45,672 nt of DNA from JBDRDI01 sp043820875 (GTDB lineage Bacteria > Patescibacteriota > Patescibacteriia > Patescibacteriales > UBA12075). The notes beneath the pieces are model-generated. The model was not told the DNA's origin. It was given only the letters and a program-made list of their open reading frames with translations, and did not search any database. The DNA lies in contig JBDRDI010000059.1 in the NCBI GenBank assembly GCA_043820875.1, positions 1-45,672 of the forward strand. Direction: 5' to 3'. Position 1 is the first letter of the stretch, and each line of letters begins with the position of its first letter. Made by a program: the position numbers and the translations under genes. Shown piece after piece: positions 31,741 to 39,562 of the stretch.

Positions 31741-31940
31741 CCGTTTTACTTTGGCAGACACCAAGGGAGGCGCGGGAAGAAAGCTTTAAGCTGTTAGAAC
31801 TCGCCGGGTAAGCCCGTTATAGCTTATAAAAGAGGCCTTAAAATTTTAAGGCAAGCGGGGTGGTACCGCGGGTTAAGAAAACTCGTCCCTATAATCAGAT
31901 ATCAGATTTCGGATATCAGATTTTTGAGACGAGTTTTTTT
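31741..31940 (+). promoter_or_regulatory. T-box riboswitch controlling aspS
   Basis: Core T-box sequence GGGTGGTACCGCGG (31859-31872) followed by the usual CTCGTCCCT. Antiterminator: GGG-[TGGT bulge]-ACCGCGGGTT paired with AACTCGTCCC. Terminator: AAAACTCGTC (31878-31887) with GACGAGTTTT (31928-31937) and a T run. Stem III is GCCTTAA...TTAAGGC (31835-31852); a GGCG/CGCC stem (31769-31772 with 31802-31805) fits Stem II. A short hairpin CTTTGG-CAGACA-CCAAGG (31749-31766) carries GAC, an Asp codon, in its loop and would be an ultrashort Stem I. Uncharged tRNA-Asp should stabilise the antiterminator and turn aspS on. The whole 376-nt recO-aspS gap is accounted for by this element, its promoter and dispersed repeats. 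Confidence 0.93.
31893..31926. repeat. dispersed CAGATATC-type repeat, copy 2, inside the T-box terminator loop
   Basis: Units ATCAGAT ATCAGATTTC GGATATC AGAT fill the terminator loop. They share CAGATTTCGGATATC with copy 1 at 3905-3917. Confidence 0.75.
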
Positions 31941-31989
31941 ATATCCGATATCCGAGTTAATTAGTAATAAGTTTTTTATAAATTAATTT

Positions 31990-32034
31990 AAGATACCAGA
32001 TATCTGACATCCGATATCTGACATCAGACATCTG
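31990..32034. repeat. dispersed CAGATATC-type repeat, copy 3, mainly inverted
   Basis: CCAGATATCTGACATCCGATATCTGACATCAGACATCTG in pieces, ending 1 nt before the aspS ATG. Its reverse complement resembles copy 1. A related fragment lies at 31941-31956. CAGATATCTG is itself a palindrome, so local hairpins are possible around the start codon. Confidence 0.7.
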
Positions 32035-32035
32035 T

Positions 32036-33814
32036 ATGTTACGAACACACACTTGTGGTGAATTAACCAAAAAAAATATCAATGAAACTGTGACACTTTC
32101 CGGTTGGGTACACAGACGGCGTGACCACGGCGGTCTTATTTTTATTGACCTCCGCGATAAATACGGATTAACGCAAATTAAATTTGATCCGGATATTAAT
32201 AAAGAAGCGTATGAAAAAGCTGATCAGCTTAGAAGCGAATGGGTAATAAAAATAATCGGTAAAGTAATCGCGCGGCCGGATGAAATGATCAATAAAAAAT
32301 TAGACACCGGAGAAATTGAAGTGGAAGTAGGTGAGTTGGAAATTTTAAACAAATCCAAAACACCGCCCTTTGAAATTGATGATGAAAAAGCAGGAGAGGC
32401 AAATGAAAATATCAGGTTGAAATATCGTTTTATTGATTTAAGAAGAAAAAAAGTCCAAGAGATGCTGAAGATAAGAGATGATGTTATCAGGGAATGTCGA
32501 GATTATTTTCACAAGCAGGGATTTACGGAAATTCAGACTCCTGTTTTGGCAAATTCCTCACCTGAAGGAGCGCGAGATTTTTTGGTGCCGTCACGCCTTT
32601 ATCCGGGGAAATTTTTTGCCCTGCCGCAGGCGCCACAGCAATTTAAACAGCTTTTAATGGTTGGTGGACTGGACAAATATTTTCAAATCGCGCCTTGTTT
32701 CCGAGACGAAGACACAAGAATGGATCGGCATTATGGAGAATTTTATCAGCTTGATATGGAAATGAGTTTTGTGGAGCAGGATGATATTTTTAATATTATG
32801 GAACCATTAATGGTTAAATTGACTGAAAAGTTCAGCGAAAAGAAAGTAATGTGGAGGCCGTTTCCTCGCATTCCGTGGAAAGAGGCCATGACAAAATACG
32901 GTTCAGACAAGCCGGACTTGCGTTTTGATTTTGAAATTCAACCGATTACGGAAATGGTTGGAGGGTGTGGATTTAAAGTTTTTGCTGATACTGCAGAAAA
33001 AGAAGGTCACGTTGTGCATGCCTTAAAAATTGACTGTGGAGCAAAATTTTCTCGCAAAGACATTGAAGATTTGACCAGAATCGCGGAAGATAACGGTGCC
33101 AAGGGGTTGGCTTATATTATTGTAAAAGAAGGCGCGTTGCAATCGCCAATCGTAAAATTTTTAGGAGAAGAGTTGTCTCAAAAAATTGTGGAGCATGTCA
33201 AGGCATTTCCTGGCGATATAATCTTTTTTGCCGCGGACAAGTGGAGCGAAGCATGTTCGGTTTTGGGAGCGGTGCGAAATAAGTGCGGGGAGATGCTTGG
33301 ATTGAAAGATAAAAATAAAGCGGCCTGGCTTTGGATAACTGATTTTCCAATGTATGATTATTCTGAAATAGAAGAAGGACGAATTGATTTTGCCCATAAT
33401 CCATTTTCCATGCCTCAAGGAGGAATGGATACTTTAAATAATAAAAATCCATTAGACATTCTGGCGTATCAATATGATTTTGTTTGCAACGGTTTTGAAT
33501 TAACCAGCGGCGCTATTCGGAATCACAATCCGGAAATAATGTATAAAGCTTTTGAAATTGCCGGATATAATAAAGAAGAAGTTGATAAAAAATTCGGCGC
33601 TATGATCAGGGCTTTTGAATACGGAGCTCCTCCGCACGGAGGCAACGCGCCAGGTATCGATAGATTATTAATGGTAATCAATGATTGGAATTCAATCCGC
33701 GATATTTACGCTTTTCCCAAAGATGGAAAGGGTAGAGACGTAATGATGGATAGCCCATGCGATGTGGACGAGAAGCAACTTAAAGAAATAGGCATAAAAA
33801 TCGTTGAAAAATAA
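32036..33814 (+). CDS. aspS: aspartyl-tRNA synthetase, likely non-discriminating
   Basis: 592 aa, the bacterial type with a GAD insertion. N-terminal anticodon-binding OB fold (LSGWVHRRRDHGGLIFIDLRDKYG), class II motif 2 (PCFRDEDTRMDRH) and motif 3 (GAPPHGGNAPGIDRLLM). His in RRRDHGG, where discriminating enzymes such as the T. thermophilus AspRS-1 have Leu, points to a non-discriminating enzyme that also charges tRNA-Asn, which would then be amidated by GatCAB. That substrate range is inferred from one position. Expression is under the T-box. Confidence 0.96.
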   Translation: MLRTHTCGELTKKNINETVTLSGWVHRRRDHGGLIFIDLRDKYGLTQIKFDPDINKEAYEKADQLRSEWVIKIIGKVIARPDEMINKKLDTGEIEVEVGELEILNKSKTPPFEIDDEKAGEANENIRLKYRFIDLRRKKVQEMLKIRDDVIRECRDYFHKQGFTEIQTPVLANSSPEGARDFLVPSRLYPGKFFALPQAPQQFKQLLMVGGLDKYFQIAPCFRDEDTRMDRHYGEFYQLDMEMSFVEQDDIFNIMEPLMVKLTEKFSEKKVMWRPFPRIPWKEAMTKYGSDKPDLRFDFEIQPITEMVGGCGFKVFADTAEKEGHVVHALKIDCGAKFSRKDIEDLTRIAEDNGAKGLAYIIVKEGALQSPIVKFLGEELSQKIVEHVKAFPGDIIFFAADKWSEACSVLGAVRNKCGEMLGLKDKNKAAWLWITDFPMYDYSEIEEGRIDFAHNPFSMPQGGMDTLNNKNPLDILAYQYDFVCNGFELTSGAIRNHNPEIMYKAFEIAGYNKEEVDKKFGAMIRAFEYGAPPHGGNAPGIDRLLMVINDWNSIRDIYAFPKDGKGRDVMMDSPCDVDEKQLKEIGIKIVEK

Positions 33815-33913
33815 ATATAATATAAATATAAAAACTTGTTATTGGCAAATAATTAGTCTTTGTTGTCTTGAAATCTGTTTAATATAAGCCAAAATTATCT
33901 CTTTACAAATCGC

Positions 33914-33942
33914 TTGACAGAGTTTTACAAACATTATAAAAT
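33914..33942 (+). promoter_or_regulatory. promoter of the 48-aa protein gene
   Basis: Consensus TTGACA, a 17-nt spacer and TAAAAT. Predicted start near 33949, 18 nt before the ATG. The rest of the 152-nt gap after aspS shows nothing recognisable. Confidence 0.75.
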
Positions 33943-33966
33943 AAAAAATATAATGAAAGGAATAAT

Positions 33967-34113
33967 ATGGAGAAAAATCCTGAAAATTTAGAAGATGATA
34001 AAGAGAAAAATAGCGAGAGTGGCGAAGAAGGCGATAATTGTGATGGAATAAAAAAAATTATGCAATGGTTGTTGCATTTAAAGAAGGGCTCTTTGGAAAA
34101 GGAAGTCAAGTAA
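33967..34113 (+). CDS. 48-aa acidic small protein of unknown function
   Basis: Starts MEKNPENLEDDKEKNSESGE, ends IMQWLLHLKKGSLEKEVK. A strong promoter, an AAAGGA ribosome binding site 7 nt before the ATG (rare in this window) and an intrinsic terminator right after the stop make a complete monocistronic unit. The N-terminal 28 residues are very acidic; residues 29-40 form an amphipathic helix. No family recognised; an antitoxin-like, anti-sigma or regulatory peptide are only guesses. Confidence 0.7.
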   Translation: MEKNPENLEDDKEKNSESGEEGDNCDGIKKIMQWLLHLKKGSLEKEVK

Positions 34114-34115
34114 TC

Positions 34116-34147
34116 AACAAGGCGTTAATGTTTTTTCGCCTTGTTTT
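34116..34147 (+). terminator. intrinsic terminator after the 48-aa gene
   Basis: AACAAGGCG, a 12-nt loop, CGCCTTGTT (9 bp) followed by TT. The hairpin begins 2 nt after the stop codon. Confidence 0.8.
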
Positions 34148-34175
34148 CATATCTGTTAATTATAGTTTTAAAAAT

Positions 34176-35435
34176 ATGACCGAAAAAATTATTACCAAAG
34201 AAAGCGAAAAAGAAAAAATGGCGCTTCAAAATATTCTGGAAATGAAGCGTGAATCGTTAAATGTCAGAGAACAATTGGACGGGCTGGAAGAGGGTGAACG
34301 CATTACTATCTGGGATTCAAGAAAAATAACTGAAAGATTGAAAAAATACGAAGAAAACGGAATGAAAAAAGAAGATCTTGAAATTGTTAAACGAGATTTA
34401 ATTTTTGACGCTATTGTCGCGACCAAAAAAGAATTTTTTCACAATATCGCGAATTTTGCAATGTTTAAATCTTGGTTGTTGACCTCTTTGGACGGTGATA
34501 TTGAACGTTTTGAAAATGATGATGAGGCTCCGCGCAAGACTGCCATGATTTTTTTGGATATTGACGGCTTGAAATCAGTTAATGACAATACAGTTGGTGA
34601 GAGAAGCGGACATGAGGCAGGAGACGAATATCTAAAAATTTCGGCAAAAATTTTAATGGAAGGGCGAACCGCAAAATGGCTGGAAGAACAAGGACTTAGT
34701 GCGATTGCTTCACATAGGAGTGGAGACGAGTTTATGATTGCTGTCTCGGGGGACTTACCTCTAGATACAGAAAGTAATTTTGTTGGAATTGACGGAGAGG
34801 AAATAGCGGGCAGAAAAATAATGGACTATATTTTGGAAAAGATTCAGGAAGATTTTAATAAGAATGAAGAGGCGTCAAAATTACAGAATTTTTCCGATCC
34901 GAAACAAAGAGATACTTATGAGGAAGAATTTAAAGAGACCAAGGTAAAGATGCCTGAAGATCTGAAATTTAAAGCCAGCATAAGCGGCGGATGGGCAAGC
35001 TTTCGCGAAGCAATGAGTTCGCTCAGCGCTTCAAAAGATGTTTCCGCGATTAAGTCCTACGAAGATGCTTTATTCACGATATTAAGCGAGATGCTGGAAT
35101 TGTCTGACCGAAAAATGATTTTGAATAAAGAAGATTTAAAAGAAAAAAGAAGAAATGGCACGCCGGAAGAAAAAGCTCTGGAAGTGATTTACCGCTCTGG
35201 ACGCGGAGGCAGTGAAAAAAGAAAAATTGAAACTTTGAAGAAAACCGTTGAATTAATAAAAAATTTGGAAGAAGAAAGAATGGGATTAGAAAACAGCAGA
35301 GAAGAGCTGGAAGAAGGATTAAACAACGATAAAGAAGTAATAGATTTAATAAAAACAAACTTCAGAGAAATAAGAAAAAGAATCAAAGAGATTAATAAAC
35401 AAATTTCTGAACTTATTGAGGAGATTAATCTGTAA
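34176..35435 (+). CDS. GGDEF-domain protein (diguanylate cyclase-like, SGDEF)
   Basis: 419 aa, no membrane helix. A charged helical region (1-115) leads to a GGDEF-type domain: MIFLDIDGLKSVND with the metal-binding Asp residues, GHEAGDEYLKISAKIL, and the active-site loop SHRSGDEFMIAV (SGDEF at 182-186, Ser in the first Gly position). Such S/A variants can be active. An insertion of about 110 residues separates the loop from the domain end (SISGGWASFREAMSSL), and a long coiled coil (about 340-419) finishes the protein. No RxxD inhibitory site precedes the loop. Whether it makes c-di-GMP is open; no EAL or PilZ gene is nearby. The ATG is taken after the terminator of the upstream gene; the frame is open further up but crosses that gene. 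Confidence 0.8.
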   Translation: MTEKIITKESEKEKMALQNILEMKRESLNVREQLDGLEEGERITIWDSRKITERLKKYEENGMKKEDLEIVKRDLIFDAIVATKKEFFHNIANFAMFKSWLLTSLDGDIERFENDDEAPRKTAMIFLDIDGLKSVNDNTVGERSGHEAGDEYLKISAKILMEGRTAKWLEEQGLSAIASHRSGDEFMIAVSGDLPLDTESNFVGIDGEEIAGRKIMDYILEKIQEDFNKNEEASKLQNFSDPKQRDTYEEEFKETKVKMPEDLKFKASISGGWASFREAMSSLSASKDVSAIKSYEDALFTILSEMLELSDRKMILNKEDLKEKRRNGTPEEKALEVIYRSGRGGSEKRKIETLKKTVELIKNLEEERMGLENSREELEEGLNNDKEVIDLIKTNFREIRKRIKEINKQISELIEEINL

Positions 35436-35461
35436 TTGTATATATTGTTATTAAATAAAGG

Positions 35462-35484
35462 ACATGCCGTCGGGGGTGTTTTTT
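35462..35484 (+). terminator. terminator after the GGDEF gene
   Basis: ACATGCC-GTCG-GGGGTGT-type stem (6 pairs, one G-G mismatch, tetraloop GTCG) followed by TTTTTT. Confidence 0.55.
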
Positions 35485-35486
35485 AT

Positions 35487-35515
35487 TTGCTTTTGGCTTT
35501 ATTTATATGTATAAT
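35487..35515 (+). promoter_or_regulatory. scpA operon promoter
   Basis: TTGCTT, a 17-nt spacer and consensus TATAAT. Start near 35522, giving a leader of only about 7 nt to the scpA ATG, too short for a Shine-Dalgarno sequence. Confidence 0.7.
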
Positions 35516-35528
35516 ATGTGTATAGTTT

Positions 35529-36254
35529 ATGTTAAAAATAAAATTGGAAAAATTTGAAGGGCCTTTTGGCTTGCTTTTTAAGTTGATTGAGAAAGAGGAA
35601 ATGGACGTCACTCAAATCAGCTTGGCGAATGTTGTTGATCAATATATTAATTATATCCGTGGCGCAAAAAATATTAATCCGGAAGAAATGGCTGATTTTT
35701 TAGTGATTGCCGCTAAGCTCTTGCTCATTAAATCCAAATTGCTTTTGCCATTTTTATTTCCAGAAGAAGATGAAGAAATCGCGGAATTTGAGGAACAGCT
35801 CCGAATGTATAAAGAATTTTTGGAAGCTGCAAAAAAAATTGAAAAAATAGTCGGAAAGAAAAAATTTATGTTCGCGCGGGAATTCAACAGAAAAGCTATG
35901 TTTGCTTCCGGCCAAGTTTTATTTTGTCCGCCTCAAGGATTATGCGCCAAAGATTTGTCATCGGTTTTCAGTAATTTTACCGCCAAAAATAAATTACCGG
36001 AAAAATTACCGGAAGAAACCTTGGACAAGAAAATAAGTATTGAAGAAAAAATATCAGCCATTCAAAAACTTATTACGCAAAAATTAAAAATTAGTTTGAG
36101 CAAAATTTTAAAAAACGCCAAATCAAGGACAGAAGTGATTGTGAGTTTTTTGGCGGCGCTTGAACTTATGAGGCAAAATGAGATAGATTTGTTTCAAAAA
36201 GAATTATTCGGAGAAATAATAATTTCCGGCAATAAAGAAAGCCGCAATAATTAA
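35529..36254 (+). CDS. scpA: segregation and condensation protein A
   Basis: 241 aa. Kleisin subunit that bridges the SMC heads. Family N-terminus KLEKFEGPFGLLFKLIEKEEMDVTQISLANVVDQYI, then EEMADFLVIAAKLLLIKSKLLLP, and a winged-helix C-terminus (VIVSFLAALELMRQNEIDLFQKELFGEIII). scpB follows after 13 nt, the usual operon. Confidence 0.95.
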   Translation: MLKIKLEKFEGPFGLLFKLIEKEEMDVTQISLANVVDQYINYIRGAKNINPEEMADFLVIAAKLLLIKSKLLLPFLFPEEDEEIAEFEEQLRMYKEFLEAAKKIEKIVGKKKFMFAREFNRKAMFASGQVLFCPPQGLCAKDLSSVFSNFTAKNKLPEKLPEETLDKKISIEEKISAIQKLITQKLKISLSKILKNAKSRTEVIVSFLAALELMRQNEIDLFQKELFGEIIISGNKESRNN

Positions 36255-36267
36255 ATAATTTTTATAT

Positions 36268-36822
36268 ATGCCATTAAAATCAAAAATTGAATCTCTTTTA
36301 TTCATTTCCGCCAAACCAATGTCGACAAAACAGCTGGTCGGTTTAATTAAATCAAGCGAGGCTGAAGCAAAAACAGCTTGCGAAGAATTGGTTGAAGATT
36401 ACAAAAAAGAAAAAAGGGGCGTGCAAATAATCAAGAACGGTTCCAAGTTTCAGATGGTCAGTTCATCGGAAAATAGTAAACTTGTGCAGGATTTTATACA
36501 CGACGAAACAACAGGTGAATTAACCAGGCCAAGTTTGGAAACTTTAACTATTATCGCCTATCGTGGTCCCATCAGTAAAATTGATGTTGAGAGAATCAGA
36601 GGAGTAAATTGTTCGTTGATACTCAGAAATTTAATGATTCGCGGATTGGTGGAATCAAAACAAGACAAAACCAAAGGTGAGGTATATTTTGTTGTTTCTT
36701 TTGATTTTATTCGTTTTCTTGGCATAAATGACATAGGTGAACTTCCGGATTATGAGAGATTACATAAAGACGATACTATTGATAGAATTTTGGAAGGAGC
36801 GGAAATAATCAAAGAAAATTAA
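36268..36822 (+). CDS. scpB: segregation and condensation protein B
   Basis: 184 aa. Two winged helices with IESLLFISAKPMSTKQLVGLI at the start and the signature PSLETLTIIAYRGPISKIDVERIRGVNCSLILRNLMIRGLVE. Partner of ScpA in the SMC condensin complex. The D,D-carboxypeptidase gene follows 8 nt later and is probably cotranscribed. Confidence 0.95.
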   Translation: MPLKSKIESLLFISAKPMSTKQLVGLIKSSEAEAKTACEELVEDYKKEKRGVQIIKNGSKFQMVSSSENSKLVQDFIHDETTGELTRPSLETLTIIAYRGPISKIDVERIRGVNCSLILRNLMIRGLVESKQDKTKGEVYFVVSFDFIRFLGINDIGELPDYERLHKDDTIDRILEGAEIIKEN

Positions 36823-36830
36823 ATTCATAT

Positions 36831-37847
36831 ATGCCTATTTTCAGAAAAACATTATTAATTTTTGCCAGCACGATTTTTTATGTTGGATTAATTTGTTTTT
36901 TAAATTCTTCAATATTTAATTTTAATTTGTTAAATAAACAAAAAGACGCGGACGGAAAAACCATAGTGCTTGGAGCCAACGAGGCTAGAGCTGAAAACAG
37001 TGTTAACAAAACCGTAAATGAATACGGCTTGCCGCAGAGCGAAGATGTCCCGGAGTTGTCATTCGTTGTTCCACAAAAAAAAGACGGAGCGGTTGAAATT
37101 GAGATAGGGAGTAGCTTTGGAATTGTGATAGATGAAGACAGCGGAAAGACGCTTTATAAAAAAAATGAAGATGTTGTCACATCTGTTGCCAGCTTGACCA
37201 AACTGATGACTGCCATGATTTTTTTGGATTCAAACGTTCCTTTTGATGATGTCTATGAAATTAAAGATAGCGACAAAGAGGAGGGCGGAAGAGAATATTT
37301 ATATAGAGGAGATAAAATAAAAATAATAGATTTATTAAATTTAAGCTTGATCGGATCAATAAACACGGCGACAAAAGCATTGGCTCAGTCTACTGGGATG
37401 ACCGAAAAAGAGTTTGTCTCAAAAATGAATCAGAGGGCGCATGATATGGGTTTGGAAAAAACCAACTTCACGGACACGGTCGGCTTGAGCGACAATAATG
37501 TTTCCACTGCTTTGGAAATGTCAAAAATAGTTAAAGAAGCGCTGTCTTCTGAACAAATTTTGGAAATAACACAAAATAAAAAATATGAATTCATCACATT
37601 GCAGGGTAGAAAAGGGGTTGTTTATGCCACAGATCTTCTCTTGGAAGTTTTTCCGTTCGGCGGCATAAATATTTTGGGAGGGAAAACCGGCTATACGAAC
37701 GCGGCCGGATATTGTTTTGCCGGAAAGTTCATAAATTCCAATGAAAATAAAATAATTTCAGTTGTATTGCGCGGTCAGGATATTGATTCAAGATTTGATT
37801 ATACAAGAAAAATTGTGGAATGGGTTTATGATAATTACGTTTGGTAA
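36831..37847 (+). CDS. D-alanyl-D-alanine carboxypeptidase (peptidase S11)
   Basis: 338 aa. One N-terminal membrane anchor or signal (about 8-28), a linker, then the penicillin-binding fold: SLTK (Ser121 nucleophile, Lys124) in SVASLTKLMTAM, the SxN motif as SIN in LIGSINTATKAL, and KTG in GGKTGYTNAAGYC. It trims the terminal D-Ala of peptidoglycan pentapeptides outside the membrane. It lacks the C-terminal amphipathic anchor domain of PBP5. Confidence 0.93.
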   Translation: MPIFRKTLLIFASTIFYVGLICFLNSSIFNFNLLNKQKDADGKTIVLGANEARAENSVNKTVNEYGLPQSEDVPELSFVVPQKKDGAVEIEIGSSFGIVIDEDSGKTLYKKNEDVVTSVASLTKLMTAMIFLDSNVPFDDVYEIKDSDKEEGGREYLYRGDKIKIIDLLNLSLIGSINTATKALAQSTGMTEKEFVSKMNQRAHDMGLEKTNFTDTVGLSDNNVSTALEMSKIVKEALSSEQILEITQNKKYEFITLQGRKGVVYATDLLLEVFPFGGINILGGKTGYTNAAGYCFAGKFINSNENKIISVVLRGQDIDSRFDYTRKIVEWVYDNYVW

Positions 37848-37854
37848 GTCAGAG

Positions 37855-37883
37855 TTTTCTTTTTCTTTTTGTAATGGTATAAT
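37855..37883 (+). promoter_or_regulatory. tpiA promoter (extended -10)
   Basis: TGG-TATAAT extended -10 with a weak -35 (TTTTCT) at 17 nt. Start near 37890, leader about 25 nt without a Shine-Dalgarno sequence. Confidence 0.6.
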
Positions 37884-37914
37884 AATTAATAGATAAATAA
37901 TAATAAAACATATT

Positions 37915-38688
37915 ATGAAGAAAGAAAAAATAGTCATTGCCAATTGGAAAATGAAATTAAGCATTTCTGAAACGCTTGAATTGGCCAAAAAAATGAAAGA
38001 CAAATTTGTGTCGCTGGAAGAAAGTAACATTTTGTTGGCAGTTTGCCCGAATTTTATATCTTTGCTCGATGTTGGTAAAATTTTTGAAGATAGTAAAATA
38101 AAATTGGGTGCCCAAAATGTTTTTTGGGAGGATTACGGATCATATACCGGAGAAATTTGCGCGAGCATGCTGAAAGACGCTTCTTGTGATTACGTCATTA
38201 TTGGTCATTCAGAGAGGCGCAAATTCAAAATAGAAAGTTATGAGATGATTCACAAGGAAATAGCGGCTGTTTTGAAAATCGGTGGCATTACTCCTATCGT
38301 TTGTATTGGCGAGAACTGGGATGAAAGAAAGACGGATCGAAGAGATTTTGTTTTATTTGATCAACTGCAACAAGCCTTTGTTGGCATTGATATAGAGAAG
38401 GGACAGCAAATAATCGTTGCCTATGAACCTATTTGGGCAGTCGGATCCGGCACCGCGATTGAACCGTCTGAGGCGGAATATGCCCACAAGGTGATAAAAT
38501 TGACCCTGAATGACATGCTTGGAGCCGACATCGTTAATGAAAATTTTAAAATTATTTATGGAGGCAGTATTAACAGCGAGAATATTAATAGTTTTATCGG
38601 CTTGGAAAATATTGACGGAATGTTGGTTGGGTCGGCCAGCTTGGACGCGGAAGAATTTTATAAAGTTATAAAAGCGGTAATATGTTAG
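37915..38688 (+). CDS. tpiA: triosephosphate isomerase
   Basis: 257 aa. Interconverts DHAP and glyceraldehyde-3-phosphate. Catalytic landmarks: ANWKM (Asn10, Lys12), IGHSERR (electrophilic His) and AYEPIWAVGSG (catalytic Glu); phosphate loop IIYGGSINSENI. It overlaps the aldolase gene by 7 nt, which couples two consecutive glycolytic steps. Confidence 0.97.
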   Translation: MKKEKIVIANWKMKLSISETLELAKKMKDKFVSLEESNILLAVCPNFISLLDVGKIFEDSKIKLGAQNVFWEDYGSYTGEICASMLKDASCDYVIIGHSERRKFKIESYEMIHKEIAAVLKIGGITPIVCIGENWDERKTDRRDFVLFDQLQQAFVGIDIEKGQQIIVAYEPIWAVGSGTAIEPSEAEYAHKVIKLTLNDMLGADIVNENFKIIYGGSINSENINSFIGLENIDGMLVGSASLDAEEFYKVIKAVIC

Positions 38689-39557
38689 CACACATTAAAG
38701 ATCTAGTAAAACAAGCTGAAGAAGAAAAATACGCTCTCGGGTCTTTTAATATTCACAATATTGAATCAGCCTTGGCCGTGTCCAATGCCGCCATGAAATT
38801 AAAATCCCCTGCCATCATACAAGTTTCAGAGAGCACCATCAAATATATGGGATTAAAACCGGTGACGCATCTTGTTTCCACGGTGGCAAAGAACATCGCG
38901 ACCAAAGTTCCAATTGTTTTGCATTTGGATCATGGTCGGAGTTTGGATTCTATTTTTGAATGCATCAAGGCCGGATTTTCTTCCGTGCATATTGATGCTT
39001 CCCAGTTGCCATTGGATGAGAATATCAGTTTGACAAAACAAGTTGTGGAAATGGCGCATAGTAAAAACGTTTGGGTGCAGGGTGAGATCGGTTCAATAAA
39101 AGGTGGACATGGAAAAATCGGAGATAAAATTTTTGATATTCCAATCGCAAAACCGGAAGATGTTATAAAATTCGTTAAAGAAACAAAAGTGGATACAATT
39201 GCGGCGGCAATTGGCACAGCCCATGGGGTATATTCAAATGAAGATATTATTTTCCCATTGCTCAAAGAGATAAAAGCAAAGACCAGATTGCCGTTTGTTT
39301 TGCACGGAGGATCCGGCGTTGATGACAAAAAAATAAAAAAGGCCATAAAAGAAGGAGTAAATATCATCAATATCGGTTCGGATATAAAAATAGCTTTTTG
39401 CCAAGCGGTTATAAAAAATTGCTCAGAAAATAAAGACGAAACAGATCCAAGAGTTTTACTGGAACCGGCCATCGGCGCGATTGAAAAAGTGGTGGAGAAA
39501 AAAATGCGCTTATTCGGAAGTAACGGCCGTATTAATTTTAGAGAAATAAAGACATAA
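38682..39557 (+). CDS. class II fructose-bisphosphate aldolase family (FbaA/GatY/KbaY-like)
   Basis: 291 aa. Zinc-dependent aldolase: LHLDHGRSLD (metal His and the catalytic Asp nearby), GTAHGVY (metal His), LHGGSGVDD (metal His and phosphate binding) and INIGSDIKIAF. The starting AHIKDLVKQAEEEKYALGSFNIHN is typical. Close relatives use fructose- or tagatose-bisphosphate; context with tpiA favours fructose-1,6-bisphosphate. Translationally coupled to tpiA. Confidence 0.93.
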   Translation: MLAHIKDLVKQAEEEKYALGSFNIHNIESALAVSNAAMKLKSPAIIQVSESTIKYMGLKPVTHLVSTVAKNIATKVPIVLHLDHGRSLDSIFECIKAGFSSVHIDASQLPLDENISLTKQVVEMAHSKNVWVQGEIGSIKGGHGKIGDKIFDIPIAKPEDVIKFVKETKVDTIAAAIGTAHGVYSNEDIIFPLLKEIKAKTRLPFVLHGGSGVDDKKIKKAIKEGVNIINIGSDIKIAFCQAVIKNCSENKDETDPRVLLEPAIGAIEKVVEKKMRLFGSNGRINFREIKT

Positions 39558-39562
39558 AATTT

